From Demequina iriomotensis (GTDB lineage Bacteria; Actinomycetota; Actinomycetes; Actinomycetales; Demequinaceae), in NCBI RefSeq assembly GCF_000971395.1, contig NZ_BBME01000012.1:186001-250000 (forward strand): a stretch of DNA of 64,000 bases. The letters are read 5' to 3'. The translations under genes and the position numbers were made by a program. Positions 42,576-53,992 of the stretch are shown here, in pieces. The stretch's first letter is position 1. The number at the start of each line of letters is the position of its first letter. The notes beneath the pieces were generated by a model. That model saw only the letters and a program-made list of their open reading frames with translations, was not told where the DNA came from and made no database searches.

Positions 42576-42725
42576 CGGATGCGAGCGTACAGCGGCGCGC
42601 CCGCGCACAGAAGCGCGGGCCGTCCGGGGCCTGTCCACGGTGGTCGTCACGGGAGTGTCCAACGCCCTGGGGGCCCGCCGCATTCCCGAGCGGCACGACC
42701 CCCTGACGCGCACCCGCGCGCTTGG

Positions 42726-42731
42726 TACCGT
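42726..42731 (+). promoter_or_regulatory. Putative -10 of the DoxX-aroA-rsgA genes
   Basis: TACCGT, 7 nt before ATG 42739. The AGGAGG in between is only 1 nt from the ATG and is too close to serve as a normal ribosome site. Confidence 0.5.
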
Positions 42732-42738
42732 AGGAGGC

Positions 42739-43266
42739 ATGTTGCGCGCACTTGCCCGGCCGTTGCTCGCCTCGTGGTTCGTCTACGGAGGCGTCCAGAG
42801 CTATCTCGAGCCCGAGGCGCGCGCCGCGCGCGTCGCCCCCACCGTCGAGCCCGCCCTCGCGGAGCTGGGGCTCGAGGACGTCACGACCACCGACCTGGTG
42901 AAGGCGCACGGCATCGCCTCGATCGCGCTCGCATCGGCGCTGGCGCTGTCGCGCACGCCGCGCACCGCCGCGCTCGGCCTCGCCGGGCTCGCCGGTGTCA
43001 CCACGGCCCTCTCCCACCCCTTCTGGAAGGAGGAGGACCCCGCCAGGCGCGACGAGGAGCTCGAGCAGTTCCTCAAGAACCTCTCGCTCGTCGGCGGCGT
43101 CCTGCTCGCGTCCACCGCGGGGCACAGCCAGCGCCACATCGACCGCAAGAAGGCCAAGAAGGTCAAGGCGAAGGAGAAGGCGGCCGCCGCCAAGGCCAAG
43201 GAGAAGGAGGCGAAGGCCTCCGCGAAGGGCGCCGCCAAGGACTCCAAGAAGAAGCGAGCCGCGTGA
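42739..43266 (+). CDS. DoxX family membrane protein with Lys/Ala-rich tail
   Basis: Protein of 175 residues. Four hydrophobic segments in about 1-130 with the DoxX-like pattern ([37 protein letters not shown]). The C-terminal tail (about 135-175) is a highly charged Lys/Ala/Glu helix, unusual for the family and perhaps nucleic-acid or membrane binding. Its stop overlaps the aroA start (GTGA). It lies divergent from sigR, as in several actinobacteria, so a redox role is plausible. Confidence 0.82.
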   Translation: MLRALARPLLASWFVYGGVQSYLEPEARAARVAPTVEPALAELGLEDVTTTDLVKAHGIASIALASALALSRTPRTAALGLAGLAGVTTALSHPFWKEEDPARRDEELEQFLKNLSLVGGVLLASTAGHSQRHIDRKKAKKVKAKEKAAAAKAKEKEAKASAKGAAKDSKKKRAA

Positions 43267-44582
43267 GCGGCACGCTCCCGCTCGGCACCGGTCTCGGCGA
43301 GGTCTGGCCGGCCCCCGTCGCGCATCGTCCGCTCGACGCCACCGTCCCGGTTCCCGGCTCGAAGTCGCTCACCAACCGCTTCTTGGTGCTCGCGGCGCTC
43401 GCCGCGGAGCCCGTCACCGTGCGCGGCGGGCTGCGCTCGCGCGACTCGGACCTGATGATCGGCGCGCTGCGCGGCCTCGGCGTCGAGGTGGACGATGCGG
43501 GCGACGAGTGGCGCGTGACGCCCGGACCGCTCCGCGGCGGCGCCCGCATCGACTGCGGCCTCGCGGGCACGGTGATGCGGTTCGTCCCGCCGATGGTCCT
43601 CCTCGCCGACGGCCCGGTGAGCTTCGACGGCGACGAGGGCGCGCGCGTGCGGCCCATGGGTCCGCTGCTCGACGCCCTGCGGCTGCTCGGCGCCACCGTC
43701 GACGACGGCGGCACGGGCACGCTCCCGTTCACGGTGACGCCCCCGCTGGAGGTGCCCGACGTGGTGGAGGTCGACGCCTCCTCCTCCTCGCAGTTCGTCA
43801 CCGGGCTGCTGCTCACCGCGCCGCGCTTCGAGGACGGGCTGACCATCCGCCACAGCGGCGCGACGCTGCCGAGCCTGCCCCACATCGACATGACGTGCGA
43901 GGCGCTGCGCGCCGCCGGGATCCGCGTCGACCAGCCCGACGAGCGCACGTGGATCGTGCACCCCGGTGAGATCCGCCCCGGCGACCTCCGGGTGGAGCCC
44001 GACCTCAGCAACGCCGGCCCGTTCATGGCAGCGGCGCTGGTCGCGGGCGGCACGGTGCGCATCCCCGGCTGGCCCGCCGTCACGACGCAGCCGGGGGCGC
44101 TGTTCCCGGAGCTGCTCACCCGCATGGGCGCCGCCTGCACGCTCGAGGACGACGTGCTCTCCGTGACCGGCACCGGCACCGTCCACGGCATCGAGGCCGA
44201 CCTCTCCCCCGCGGGCGAGATCACGCCGACCATCGCCGCGCTGTGCGCCCTCGCCGACGGCCCGTCCCGCCTCACCGGCATCGGCCACCTGCGCGGCCAC
44301 GAGACCGACCGCCTCGCCGCGATCGCGGCCGAGGTCGAGCGGCTGGGCGGGCGCTGCGCGGCGGGCGACGATGCGCTGACCTTCGAGGGCCGTCCGGACG
44401 CCGGCCTCGCGGGCGCGGTCATGGAGACGTACCACGACCACCGGATGGCGACCTTCGCCGCCGTGATCGGCCTCGCGGTGCCGCACGTGGACGTCCTCAA
44501 CGTCGGCACGACGTCGAAGACGATGCCCGACTTCCCCGCCATGTGGGCGACGATGCTCGGCGCGGACGCGACGGCCCGCTGA
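43263..44582 (+). CDS. aroA: 3-phosphoshikimate 1-carboxyvinyltransferase (EPSP synthase)
   Basis: Protein of 439 residues, shikimate pathway. PEP/S3P-binding Lys34 in VPVPGSKSLTNR, then CGLAGTVMRFVPP, DASSSSQFVTGLLL and EPDLSNAGPFMAAALVAGG; C-terminal ETYHDHRMATFAA. GTG 43263 overlaps the DoxX stop. rsgA follows with no gap. The aroA-rsgA-hisN order is conserved across actinobacteria. Confidence 0.96.
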   Translation: MSGTLPLGTGLGEVWPAPVAHRPLDATVPVPGSKSLTNRFLVLAALAAEPVTVRGGLRSRDSDLMIGALRGLGVEVDDAGDEWRVTPGPLRGGARIDCGLAGTVMRFVPPMVLLADGPVSFDGDEGARVRPMGPLLDALRLLGATVDDGGTGTLPFTVTPPLEVPDVVEVDASSSSQFVTGLLLTAPRFEDGLTIRHSGATLPSLPHIDMTCEALRAAGIRVDQPDERTWIVHPGEIRPGDLRVEPDLSNAGPFMAAALVAGGTVRIPGWPAVTTQPGALFPELLTRMGAACTLEDDVLSVTGTGTVHGIEADLSPAGEITPTIAALCALADGPSRLTGIGHLRGHETDRLAAIAAEVERLGGRCAAGDDALTFEGRPDAGLAGAVMETYHDHRMATFAAVIGLAVPHVDVLNVGTTSKTMPDFPAMWATMLGADATAR

Positions 44583-45599
44583 ATGGCCCGTCGCGAGTAC
44601 GACGAGTCGGACGCCAGGATCCGGCCCAACCGACGCGGGTCGCGCCCGCGCACCAAGATCCGGCCCGCGCACGAGGACGCCGTGCCGGGCACCGTCATCG
44701 GCGTCGACCGGGGCCGCTACACGGTGACCGTCGGCGAGGCCACGGTCACCGCGGTCAAGGCGCGCGAGCTCGGGCGTCGCGGGTTGGTGATCGGGGACGC
44801 CGTGGGCGTCGTGGGCGACGTATCGGGGCGTCCGGACACTCTCGCCCGCATCGTCCGCCGGGAGGAGCGTGCGACCGCGCTGCGCCGCACCGCCGACGAC
44901 ACGGACGCCACCGAGCGGGTCATCGTCGCGAACGCGCAGCGCCTCGCGATCGTCACCGCGCTCGCCGACCCGGAGCCCAACCCGCGCATGATCGATCGCT
45001 GCCTGGTCGCGGCCTTCGACGCCGGCATGAGCGCCGTGCTGGTCCTCACCAAGGCCGACCTCGCGAGCGCCGACGAGCTGCGCGCCGCATACGAGCCCCT
45101 GGGGGTCACCGTGATCGAGACCTCGGTGCGCCGCGACGGGGGGCCCGAGGCGGATCCCGGCTTCGCGGCGTTCCGCGACGCGCTCGAGGGCGTCACCACG
45201 GTGCTGGTGGGGTACTCGGGCGTGGGCAAGTCGACGCTCGTGAACGCGCTCGTGCCCGACGCGGGGCGCGCGGTCGGCGTGGTCAACGACGTCACCGGGC
45301 GGGGGCGCCACACGTCGACCTCGGCCGTGCTCTACGAGGTGCCCACCGGCGGGCGCATCGTCGACACCCCGGGCGTGCGGTCCTTCGGGCTCGCGCACGT
45401 GGATCCGGCGCACTTCATCCTCGCGTTCCCCGACATCGCCGACGCCGCCGACGAGCGGTGCCCCCGCGGGTGCACCCACGAGTCGGCGGACCTGGGATGC
45501 GAGCTGGACGCGTGGGCGGGCGACAACCCCGACCGCCACGCGCGGGTCGACTCGATCCGGCGCCTGCTCGCCTCCCGCGCCGCCGGCGACGCGTACTGA
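44583..45599 (+). CDS. rsgA: Ribosome small-subunit-dependent GTPase A
   Basis: Protein of 338 residues acting in late 30S maturation. N-terminal OB domain (about 30-90), circularly permuted GTPase with LTKAD (G4) before G1 GYSGVGKSTLVN and G3 DTPGVRSFGL, then a zinc-binding C-terminus with CPRGCTHESADLGC. ATG 44583 follows the aroA stop directly. Confidence 0.95.
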   Translation: MARREYDESDARIRPNRRGSRPRTKIRPAHEDAVPGTVIGVDRGRYTVTVGEATVTAVKARELGRRGLVIGDAVGVVGDVSGRPDTLARIVRREERATALRRTADDTDATERVIVANAQRLAIVTALADPEPNPRMIDRCLVAAFDAGMSAVLVLTKADLASADELRAAYEPLGVTVIETSVRRDGGPEADPGFAAFRDALEGVTTVLVGYSGVGKSTLVNALVPDAGRAVGVVNDVTGRGRHTSTSAVLYEVPTGGRIVDTPGVRSFGLAHVDPAHFILAFPDIADAADERCPRGCTHESADLGCELDAWAGDNPDRHARVDSIRRLLASRAAGDAY

Positions 45600-45613
45600 C
45601 CCTCCCCCCCGCT

Positions 45614-45712
45614 GGACACTTCCAACGGAGCTGGTCCCGGGTCGGCGGCGTGTCGCACGCCCGCCGTACCCGACACGCCGGGAAACCGGGACTCGATCCG
45701 TTGCGACTGTCC
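45614..45712. repeat. 98-nt palindromic element, copy B (99 nt)
   Basis: Outer arms GGACACTTCCAACGGA and TCCGTTGCGACTGTCC pair at 13 of 16 positions. It matches the reverse complement of copy A, most strongly in CAACGGAGCTGGTCCCGGGT and GGCGTGTCGCAC. It lies between rsgA and hisN. Confidence 0.85.
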
Positions 45713-45738
45713 GGAGGGGTGGGGCGCATCGTGCCCGA

Positions 45739-45744
45739 TAGGTT
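45739..45744 (+). promoter_or_regulatory. Putative -10 of hisN
   Basis: TAGGTT, 6 nt before ATG 45751. Confidence 0.5.
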
Positions 45745-45750
45745 GAGGCC

Positions 45751-46539
45751 ATGACCGATGCGCCCTACGCCGACGACCTGCTGCTCGCCCTCGCGATCGC
45801 CGACGCGGTCGACGGCCTCACCCTGCCGAACTTCGCCACCGGCGACCTCACGGTCGAGACCAAGCCGGACGACACCCCCGTGACGGCGGTGGACCGCGCC
45901 GCCGAGCGGATGGCGCGGGACCTCATCGCGCAGCACCGTCCGGACGATGCGTTCGTGGGCGAGGAGTACGGCACCACCGGGACCGGCGCGCGGCGTTGGG
46001 TGGTCGACCCGATCGACGGCACCAAGAACTTCATCCGCGACGTCCCCGTCTGGGCCACGCTGATCTCGCTGCTCGACGGCGACGAGGCGGTGGTGGGCGT
46101 GGTGAGCGCACCCGCGCTGCATCGTCGCTGGTTCGCGGCGCGCGGGCAGGGCGCATGGCTGGGCCCGTCGGAGGCGACCGCGAGGCCGATCCACGTCTCG
46201 GGCGTCGGCTCGCTGGCCGAGGCCTCGCTGTCCTACTCGGACCTCTCGGAATGGCGGGACTTCGGCCGCCTCGACGCCTTCCTGGGGCTCATGGACGAGG
46301 TCTGGCGCACGCGAGCCTACGGCGACTTCTGGAGCTACATGATGGTCTCCGAGGGCGCGGTCGACGTCGCGAGCGAGCCGGAGCTCGCGCTGTACGACAT
46401 GGCCGCGCTGGTGCCGATCGTCGAGGAGGCCGGGGGCCGCTTCACGAGCGTGGACGGCGTCCCCGGCCCGCACGGCGGCAACGCGCTGGTGACCAACGGG
46501 CTGCTGCACGACGAGGTCCTCGCCCGCCTCAGCCGCTGA
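45751..46539 (+). CDS. hisN: Histidinol-phosphatase (inositol monophosphatase family)
   Basis: Protein of 262 residues. Metal-binding motifs of the IMPase family: GEEYG (about 70), WVVDPIDGTKNFIRDVPVWA (about 88-107) and ALYDMAALVPIVEEAGG near the C-terminus. The actinobacterial HisN type dephosphorylates histidinol phosphate; family neighbours accept other sugar phosphates. The assignment rests on sequence and on its place after aroA-rsgA. A leaderless promoter lies just upstream, so it may be transcribed apart from rsgA. Confidence 0.88.
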   Translation: MTDAPYADDLLLALAIADAVDGLTLPNFATGDLTVETKPDDTPVTAVDRAAERMARDLIAQHRPDDAFVGEEYGTTGTGARRWVVDPIDGTKNFIRDVPVWATLISLLDGDEAVVGVVSAPALHRRWFAARGQGAWLGPSEATARPIHVSGVGSLAEASLSYSDLSEWRDFGRLDAFLGLMDEVWRTRAYGDFWSYMMVSEGAVDVASEPELALYDMAALVPIVEEAGGRFTSVDGVPGPHGGNALVTNGLLHDEVLARLSR

Positions 46540-46650
46540 CTCCCCCCGACAGATGTGACGCGATCGTGCTCGCGTGAAGGATGGTGGCCCACGCCCGACA
46601 CCTCCGACGCGATGGTCACAAGCGCCATTGGCAATCGACCGAGGGGGCGG

Positions 46651-47091
46651 TCAGGCGAGCGGGACGTTCCGCAGCTCCGAGGCGTCGTACCAGAGCAGGT
46701 CGCGCTCCTCGAGCACGTCCAGCGCGTCCTCGTCGCCCCCCACGGCGGCGCGGACATCCGCGGCCGCCTCGGGCTCGTCCACGAACGCGCACGCGATCGC
46801 GGACGCGGGGATGCGCCCCTGCACGCGGACGGCCGCGGGGTGGAGCTCAGGGTCCGCCTCGCACTCCGCGCGCGTGAGCTCCGCGACCACCACGACGCGC
46901 AGCGGCGACCCCGCCTCGATCACCGAGGCGCGGGCCGCGACGTCGCGCGCGATCTCCGCGAGCTCGTCGGCGTCGTCGCTCGCGACGATCTCGAGGAGGC
47001 GCTCGGTGACGGCGTAGGCGACGGGAGGCTCCCACAGCCCGTCCGCGCAGCGGGGAAGATCATCGACAGTGGCGGGGATGTACACGCGCAT
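46651..47091 (-). CDS. DUF6912 family protein
   Basis: Protein of 146 residues, starting MRVYIPATVDDLPRCADG and ending in LEERDLLWYDASELRNVP, consistent with the actinobacterial DUF6912 group. Acidic and soluble, with no catalytic motif evident. ATG 47091 has CAGACT 6 nt upstream. Its 5' end is close to the CpaE-like gene, which ends 4 bp upstream on the same strand. Confidence 0.72.
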   Translation of the reverse strand: MRVYIPATVDDLPRCADGLWEPPVAYAVTERLLEIVASDDADELAEIARDVAARASVIEAGSPLRVVVVAELTRAECEADPELHPAAVRVQGRIPASAIACAFVDEPEAAADVRAAVGGDEDALDVLEERDLLWYDASELRNVPLA

Positions 47092-47095
47092 GCCC

Positions 47096-48280
47096 TCAGT
47101 CTGGCACCGCCGCCGGCGCGTCCCGCGAGGCGCGCGCGGCGGCCAGCACCGCCGCGGTCATCGACGCGATCGAGGCGCGCAGCGGCGACCGCGGCGCCGC
47201 CTCCGCGAGCATCCGGCCGTCGCGCGCGGCCGCATCGCATGCGCGCGGATCCCACGGCAGCGGCCAGACCTCGGTGACGCCCGCGTGCCGGCCCAAGGCT
47301 GCCGCGATGGCATCCTCCGGTCGCGGCCCGGCGACCGAGGCGCGGATCCGGTTGACGGCGACCACCGGCATCGCGCCGGGGTGGTCGAGCAGCGCGTGAA
47401 CCAGTCGGACCAGCTGATGCGGCTCCGCGCCGCCGACCGCCACCACCGCATCGGCCTGCGCGAGCGCGGCGAGCGTCGCGGCGTCCCGCCTCGGCCCGCC
47501 CGCGAGCGCGCCTGCCGCCTCGCCGGCCTCGGCTGGCGCGGCGACGTCGACCACCACCACGTCCGCGATCGCACGCAGGGCGGGCCACATCCGCTCGAGC
47601 CCGCCCGCCGTGACCTCGGGCCATCGCGCGGCGCGCGTGAGCCCCGTCAGCACCCGCAGTCCAGGCGCGACGTCGAGCAGGTGCCGGTCCAACAGGGCGG
47701 GCACGTCCTCGCCGCGGGCGGCCGCGCGCACGACCGCGGCGACGCCCGGGACCTCGTCCACGAGGCCCAGCGCGCTCGCGATGGATGCCCCGTAGGTGTC
47801 GAGGTCGACGAGCACCGTCCGGCGCCCGCCGAGCGCCGCCTCCGCGGCGAGGTTGACGGCGACGGTGGTCCGTCCGGGCGCGCCGCCCGTCCCCCAGACC
47901 GTGATCACCGCCCCGGAGCCACGCTCGGGCGGCGCCTCGAACACGGGCGCCGGCTGCGACAGGGCCGCCCTCACCGCGTCCGCAAGGTCGCTGGTCGCGA
48001 CGCGCACGCCGAGCGCCTCGAGCCGTTCCGCCGGTCCGGAGGAGACACCCACGACCCCGACGCCCGCGGCCCTCATCGCGCGGACCGCGTCGGCGTCGAG
48101 GTGCGGCTGCTCCGACAGCACGGCCACCGAGCCGAGGCCGGCGCGCGCCACGGCGATCGCCTCCGGCAGGTCCGCGCAGCGGCGCACCACGACGATCCCC
48201 GGCTGCCCGTCGAGCTCGGCCACCACGCGGGCCTCCTCCGCCCCGCGCACGGCCACGATCACCGCGATCGGCGCGCTCAC
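47096..48280 (-). CDS. CpaE-like ParA-type ATPase with unusual Walker A
   Basis: Protein of 394 residues. An N-terminal receiver-like domain (about 1-105) is followed by a MinD/ParA-type ATPase. The P-loop reads GTGGAPGRTTVAVNLA, with Arg where the core lysine of GKT is expected. VLVDLDTYGAS and DVVVVDVAAP follow. CpaE proteins localise Flp/tight-adherence pilus machinery. GTG 48280 overlaps the CpaB-like stop. No CpaF ATPase or Flp pilin gene is present nearby, so only part of the system is here. Confidence 0.8.
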   Translation of the reverse strand: MSAPIAVIVAVRGAEEARVVAELDGQPGIVVVRRCADLPEAIAVARAGLGSVAVLSEQPHLDADAVRAMRAAGVGVVGVSSGPAERLEALGVRVATSDLADAVRAALSQPAPVFEAPPERGSGAVITVWGTGGAPGRTTVAVNLAAEAALGGRRTVLVDLDTYGASIASALGLVDEVPGVAAVVRAAARGEDVPALLDRHLLDVAPGLRVLTGLTRAARWPEVTAGGLERMWPALRAIADVVVVDVAAPAEAGEAAGALAGGPRRDAATLAALAQADAVVAVGGAEPHQLVRLVHALLDHPGAMPVVAVNRIRASVAGPRPEDAIAAALGRHAGVTEVWPLPWDPRACDAAARDGRMLAEAAPRSPLRASIASMTAAVLAAARASRDAPAAVPD

Positions 48281-48882
48281 CCCGACCCCACCACGGCGAC
48301 CGCTCCCGCCGTGGCGAGCGCGTCGAGGAGCCCGCCGACGGCGGCCTCCTCGACCACGACGTAGACGGTCTCGCCGCCGAGCCCGAAGGCGTCCTCGTCG
48401 CGCTCGACGGCGGCCACGATGAGGGCCTCGCCCGCGCGAGCCGAGCCGCCGCCCTCCGCGGGCGTCACCCAGACGTCGACCACGGCTCCGGTCCCCACGT
48501 CGGCGGAGACCGGCGACGTCGCGACGACCGCGACGCGGCGGCTGCCGAAGTCCTCGCTCGGCACCACGGCACCGGCCGGGATGAGCTCGCCCGCGCCCAC
48601 CGCACGCGCGACCACGGCACCCCACGGCGCGTCCGCGCCCGCGTCGAGATACCCGGCGCCCACGCGGACGTGGGCGATCGCGACCGCGTCCGCGTCGAGC
48701 ACCGTCCCGGGCGCGAGGTCCCTCGCGGCGACGTACACGGGTGCCGTGCGATCGGCGGCGCGCAGGACCGTCACCACCCCGGCCACCGCGAGCGCGATGA
48801 GCAGCACCCCGACCACCAGGCGCGGGTCGCGCCAACCGGGCGCGCGCAGCCTGGCGACGACCGGCACCCCGTGATCACGCAT
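48277..48882 (-). CDS. SAF-domain protein (CpaB/RcpC-like)
   Basis: Protein of 201 residues: one membrane helix (about 22-42), then a SAF domain with YVAARDLAPGTVLDADAV and AVGAGELIPAGAVVP, as in CpaB/RcpC pilus assembly proteins. ATG 48882 has GGGGG 7 nt upstream. Coupled to the CpaE-like gene by GTGA. Confidence 0.82.
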   Translation of the reverse strand: MRDHGVPVVARLRAPGWRDPRLVVGVLLIALAVAGVVTVLRAADRTAPVYVAARDLAPGTVLDADAVAIAHVRVGAGYLDAGADAPWGAVVARAVGAGELIPAGAVVPSEDFGSRRVAVVATSPVSADVGTGAVVDVWVTPAEGGGSARAGEALIVAAVERDEDAFGLGGETVYVVVEEAAVGGLLDALATAGAVAVVGSG

Positions 48883-48985
48883 CGTCACACCCCCCGGCGA
48901 CTTCGTGGACTCGCGTCCATCATGCCTGGTGACAGGGGCGACGGGAAGGCCTGTGGACATTCGGGCACGCCTGCCCGCGCCATGT

Positions 48986-48991
48986 CACAAT
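48986..48991 (+). promoter_or_regulatory. Putative -10 of the BldC-like gene
   Basis: CACAAT, 6 nt before GTG 48998. Confidence 0.45.
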
Positions 48992-48997
48992 GGCCAG

Positions 48998-49210
48998 GTG
49001 CCGCCCAGGTTCCTCAAGCTCAGCGACGTTCAGGAGATCCTGAACATCTCCTCGCAGCAGGCGTACGCGCTCGTGCGCTCGGGGGACCTGCCCGCGATCC
49101 AGGTGGGCGGCCGGGGCCAGTGGCGCGTGGACGAGGCCGAGCTCGAGGGCTACATCTCGCGTCAGTACGCGGCCGCACGCGAGCACCTCCGGGAGCGCGA
49201 GGCGCGCTAG
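48998..49210 (+). CDS. Small BldC-like/excisionase-family DNA-binding protein
   Basis: Protein of 70 residues: winged helix-turn-helix of the MerR/excisionase type with LSDVQEILNISSQQAYALVR and LPAIQVGGRGQWRVDEAELE. It is a close match in layout to actinobacterial proteins of the BldC group, which bind direct repeats and control development or envelope genes. GTG 48998 is chosen by CACAAT 6 nt upstream; a longer frame from 48905 lacks support. Its stop overlaps the stop of the convergent gene by 3 bp. Confidence 0.82.
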   Translation: MPPRFLKLSDVQEILNISSQQAYALVRSGDLPAIQVGGRGQWRVDEAELEGYISRQYAAAREHLREREAR

Positions 49211-49710
49211 AGAGACCGCACCGCGAGGATCGCGGCGAGCGGCACGGCGCGCGTGGTGCGCGCCATCAGGTCCAGGTGGTCCGCGCCGACGGCGGCGATG
49301 ACCCCCTCCCAGCGCCCCGCCGCGGTGTCGACCGCCACGCGACCGCCCGACTCCGCGAGCTCGCGGAGCACGACGCCGAGACCCATGCGTCGCCGCACCT
49401 CGCCCACCGCGGTGGCGGCATGGCCCAGCCCGTCGATCCCGGCGATCGCGGCGCAGGGCACGAGCACCTGACCACCGGCGCAGTCGAGCAGCCACCAGGA
49501 GCCGGCGGCGTCGGCGAGCGCGCCGGCGACCACACTGCCGTCGGCGAGGACGATGCGCACGTCGCCACCGACGTGCGCGAGGGCGCGCCCGGCGAGCGCC
49601 ACCTGGGCGCGCTCGTCGCGCGCACGCTCGGCGATCTCGGCCTCGACGTCCCCGCGCTCGGTCGCGTCGAGCGCGGCCTCGAGGTCGGCGAACAGCAGGT
49701 CCCAGCGCAT
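49207..49710 (-). CDS. Hypothetical protein of the actinobacterial backbone
   Basis: Protein of 167 residues starting MRWDLLFADLEAALDATERGDVE. An acidic N-terminal helix precedes a beta-rich part (VRIVLADGSVVAGALADAAG; VAVDTAAGRWEGVIAAVGAD) resembling an SH3-like fold. No function assigned. ATG 49710 has TACCGT 6 nt upstream. It lies convergent to the BldC-like gene. Confidence 0.72.
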   Translation of the reverse strand: MRWDLLFADLEAALDATERGDVEAEIAERARDERAQVALAGRALAHVGGDVRIVLADGSVVAGALADAAGSWWLLDCAGGQVLVPCAAIAGIDGLGHAATAVGEVRRRMGLGVVLRELAESGGRVAVDTAAGRWEGVIAAVGADHLDLMARTTRAVPLAAILAVRSL

Positions 49711-49716
49711 GGCGCC

Positions 49717-49722
49717 ACGGTA
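49717..49722 (-). promoter_or_regulatory. Putative -10 of the gene ending at 49207
   Basis: TACCGT, 6 nt before ATG 49710. Confidence 0.5.
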
Positions 49723-49813
49723 GCCGCGCCGTCCACAACCGACCAGACCGGGTGGACAGAACGGAAGAAACGGACTACATCAGGAGGTATCAAACATCAT
49801 CAAACGACATGAA

Positions 49814-50620
49814 ATGGCAACGAAGATGACCGAAACAGCATCACCTGCACACGGTGCCCCCACGGACGCGACGGCCGCCGCACGCCCGGTGCGGGAGGCC
49901 TCGGCTCTGGGGATCGTCGCGACCGTCCTCGCCGCGGCGGGCGGTCCCGCGGCCGGCGCGATGGCGTGGCGGTCGGCCGCGACGCTCGACGCGTGGCGGT
50001 GGGAGCCGGGCGACGCGATCGCCGTGGTCGCGGGGGCCATCGGCGCGGCCGTCGCGGCACGCTTCCTGCTCGAGGTCGCGGCGGCGCTCGCCGCCCGCGT
50101 GCGCGGCCGTCCCGCTCCCGCGACGAGCGGGAGGCTCGCGCGCTCCGCGGCGGCCGGGATCGCCGCGCTCATGCTCGGCGCGGGCGCGGCCGACGCCGCG
50201 GAGCCGCCGCCGTCGGGCGGATGGCTCCCGGTCGAGACCGCGACCGCCGTGTGGACCCCCGCTGTCGCCGCGCCGTACCCGGCCCGCGTCCCCGATGCGG
50301 CGCCCAGACCCGGGGCGGCGCCCAGACCCGGGGCGGCGCCCAGACCCGGGGCGGCCACCGCCGCTGCCCACGGGTCGGACGCCTCGTCCGCGACGGCAGG
50401 CGTGCCTGTTCGCGTGGTCGCCCCGGGCGACTCGTTGTGGTCGATCGCGGCGGAGCTGCTCGGGCCCGCGGCCTCCCCCGCGGAGATCGCCTCCGCCTGG
50501 CCCGCGCTCTACGAGCGCAACCGCGACGCGATCGGTCAGGACCCGGACCTCATCCATCCGGGGCTGCGGCTCGTGCTCCCCGCGCTGCCCGCCGCGCCAG
50601 CCCCGGAGGCGTCCCGATGA
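49814..50620 (+). CDS. LysM-domain membrane protein
   Basis: Protein of 268 residues. Two to three hydrophobic segments in about 30-125, a Pro-rich linker with a threefold AAPRPG repeat, and a C-terminal LysM-like domain (about 200-258, VRVVAPGDSLWSIAAELLG) for peptidoglycan binding. The start is uncertain: AGGAGGT at 49782-49788 lies 25 nt from ATG 49814 but 7 nt from an in-frame ATC at 49796; ATG 49826 is also possible. The stop overlaps the Rv3235-like gene. Confidence 0.82.
   Translation: MATKMTETASPAHGAPTDATAAARPVREASALGIVATVLAAAGGPAAGAMAWRSAATLDAWRWEPGDAIAVVAGAIGAAVAARFLLEVAAALAARVRGRPAPATSGRLARSAAAGIAALMLGAGAADAAEPPPSGGWLPVETATAVWTPAVAAPYPARVPDAAPRPGAAPRPGAAPRPGAATAAAHGSDASSATAGVPVRVVAPGDSLWSIAAELLGPAASPAEIASAWPALYERNRDAIGQDPDLIHPGLRLVLPALPAAPAPEASR
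50297..50350 (+). repeat. 18-nt tandem repeat inside the LysM gene
   Basis: Three identical copies of GCGGCGCCCAGACCCGGG encode AAPRPG each. Copy number may vary between strains. Confidence 0.9.
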
Positions 50621-51009
50621 GCGCGGAGCCGATTTGGGCGCCGAGGCCGCCGCGCCCCGACGTCTACGGACGGCGACGCGCCACGCTCGGGGACCCGACT
50701 CCGCTCGCATGCACGAGCGCGCTCACGGCGATCGAGGTGGTCCACGGCGGCGACGGGCTCGAGTCCCTGCGGAGGTGGATCACGCCGGAGGTGCGAGAGC
50801 GGCTCGCTCGCCAGCATTCGCTCGCGCGGCGCCTCGGACGGCGCGGCGGGGTGCCCGCCACGATCCTCCGCGCGCGTGCATGCCGGGTCTCCCCCACGGC
50901 GACCGAGATCGCCGCCGTCGCGGCGATCGGCGACCGGGTGCACGCCGTCGCGATCCGCCTCGAGGACCTCGCGGGCCGGTGGGTCATCACCGTCCTCGAC
51001 ATCGGCTGA
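50617..51009 (+). CDS. Rv3235 family protein
   Basis: Protein of 130 residues. The C-terminal half (HAVAIRLEDLAGRWVITVLDIG) and the helical RWITPEVRERLARQHSLARR segment fit the Rv3235/DUF6459 family, which sits near secA in many actinobacteria. Function unknown. ATG 50617 overlaps the LysM gene stop (ATGA). Confidence 0.8.
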   Translation: MSAEPIWAPRPPRPDVYGRRRATLGDPTPLACTSALTAIEVVHGGDGLESLRRWITPEVRERLARQHSLARRLGRRGGVPATILRARACRVSPTATEIAAVAAIGDRVHAVAIRLEDLAGRWVITVLDIG

Positions 51010-51033
51010 GGCGTGACGCCCCGGGACAGCAGC

Positions 51034-51065
51034 CGAGGGCGGCACCCGTGGGGGTACCGCCCTCG
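51034..51065. terminator. Terminator between the Rv3235-like gene and secA
   Basis: Arms CGAGGGCGG and CCGCCCTCG with an inner ACCC/GGGT pair, between convergent genes. Confidence 0.8.
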
Positions 51066-51083
51066 TCCCGAGGCTCGCGGGGC

Positions 51084-53945
<2,862 letters not shown>

Positions 53946-53992
53946 GTCGCGCTCCTCGTCAACCCATGCAAGTCCTCGACCATCGTAGGCGG

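Noticed and set aside
46540..46650. Possible small gene or RNA between hisN and the DUF6912 gene
   Set aside because: No ribosome site with a plausible frame and no convincing hairpin were seen.
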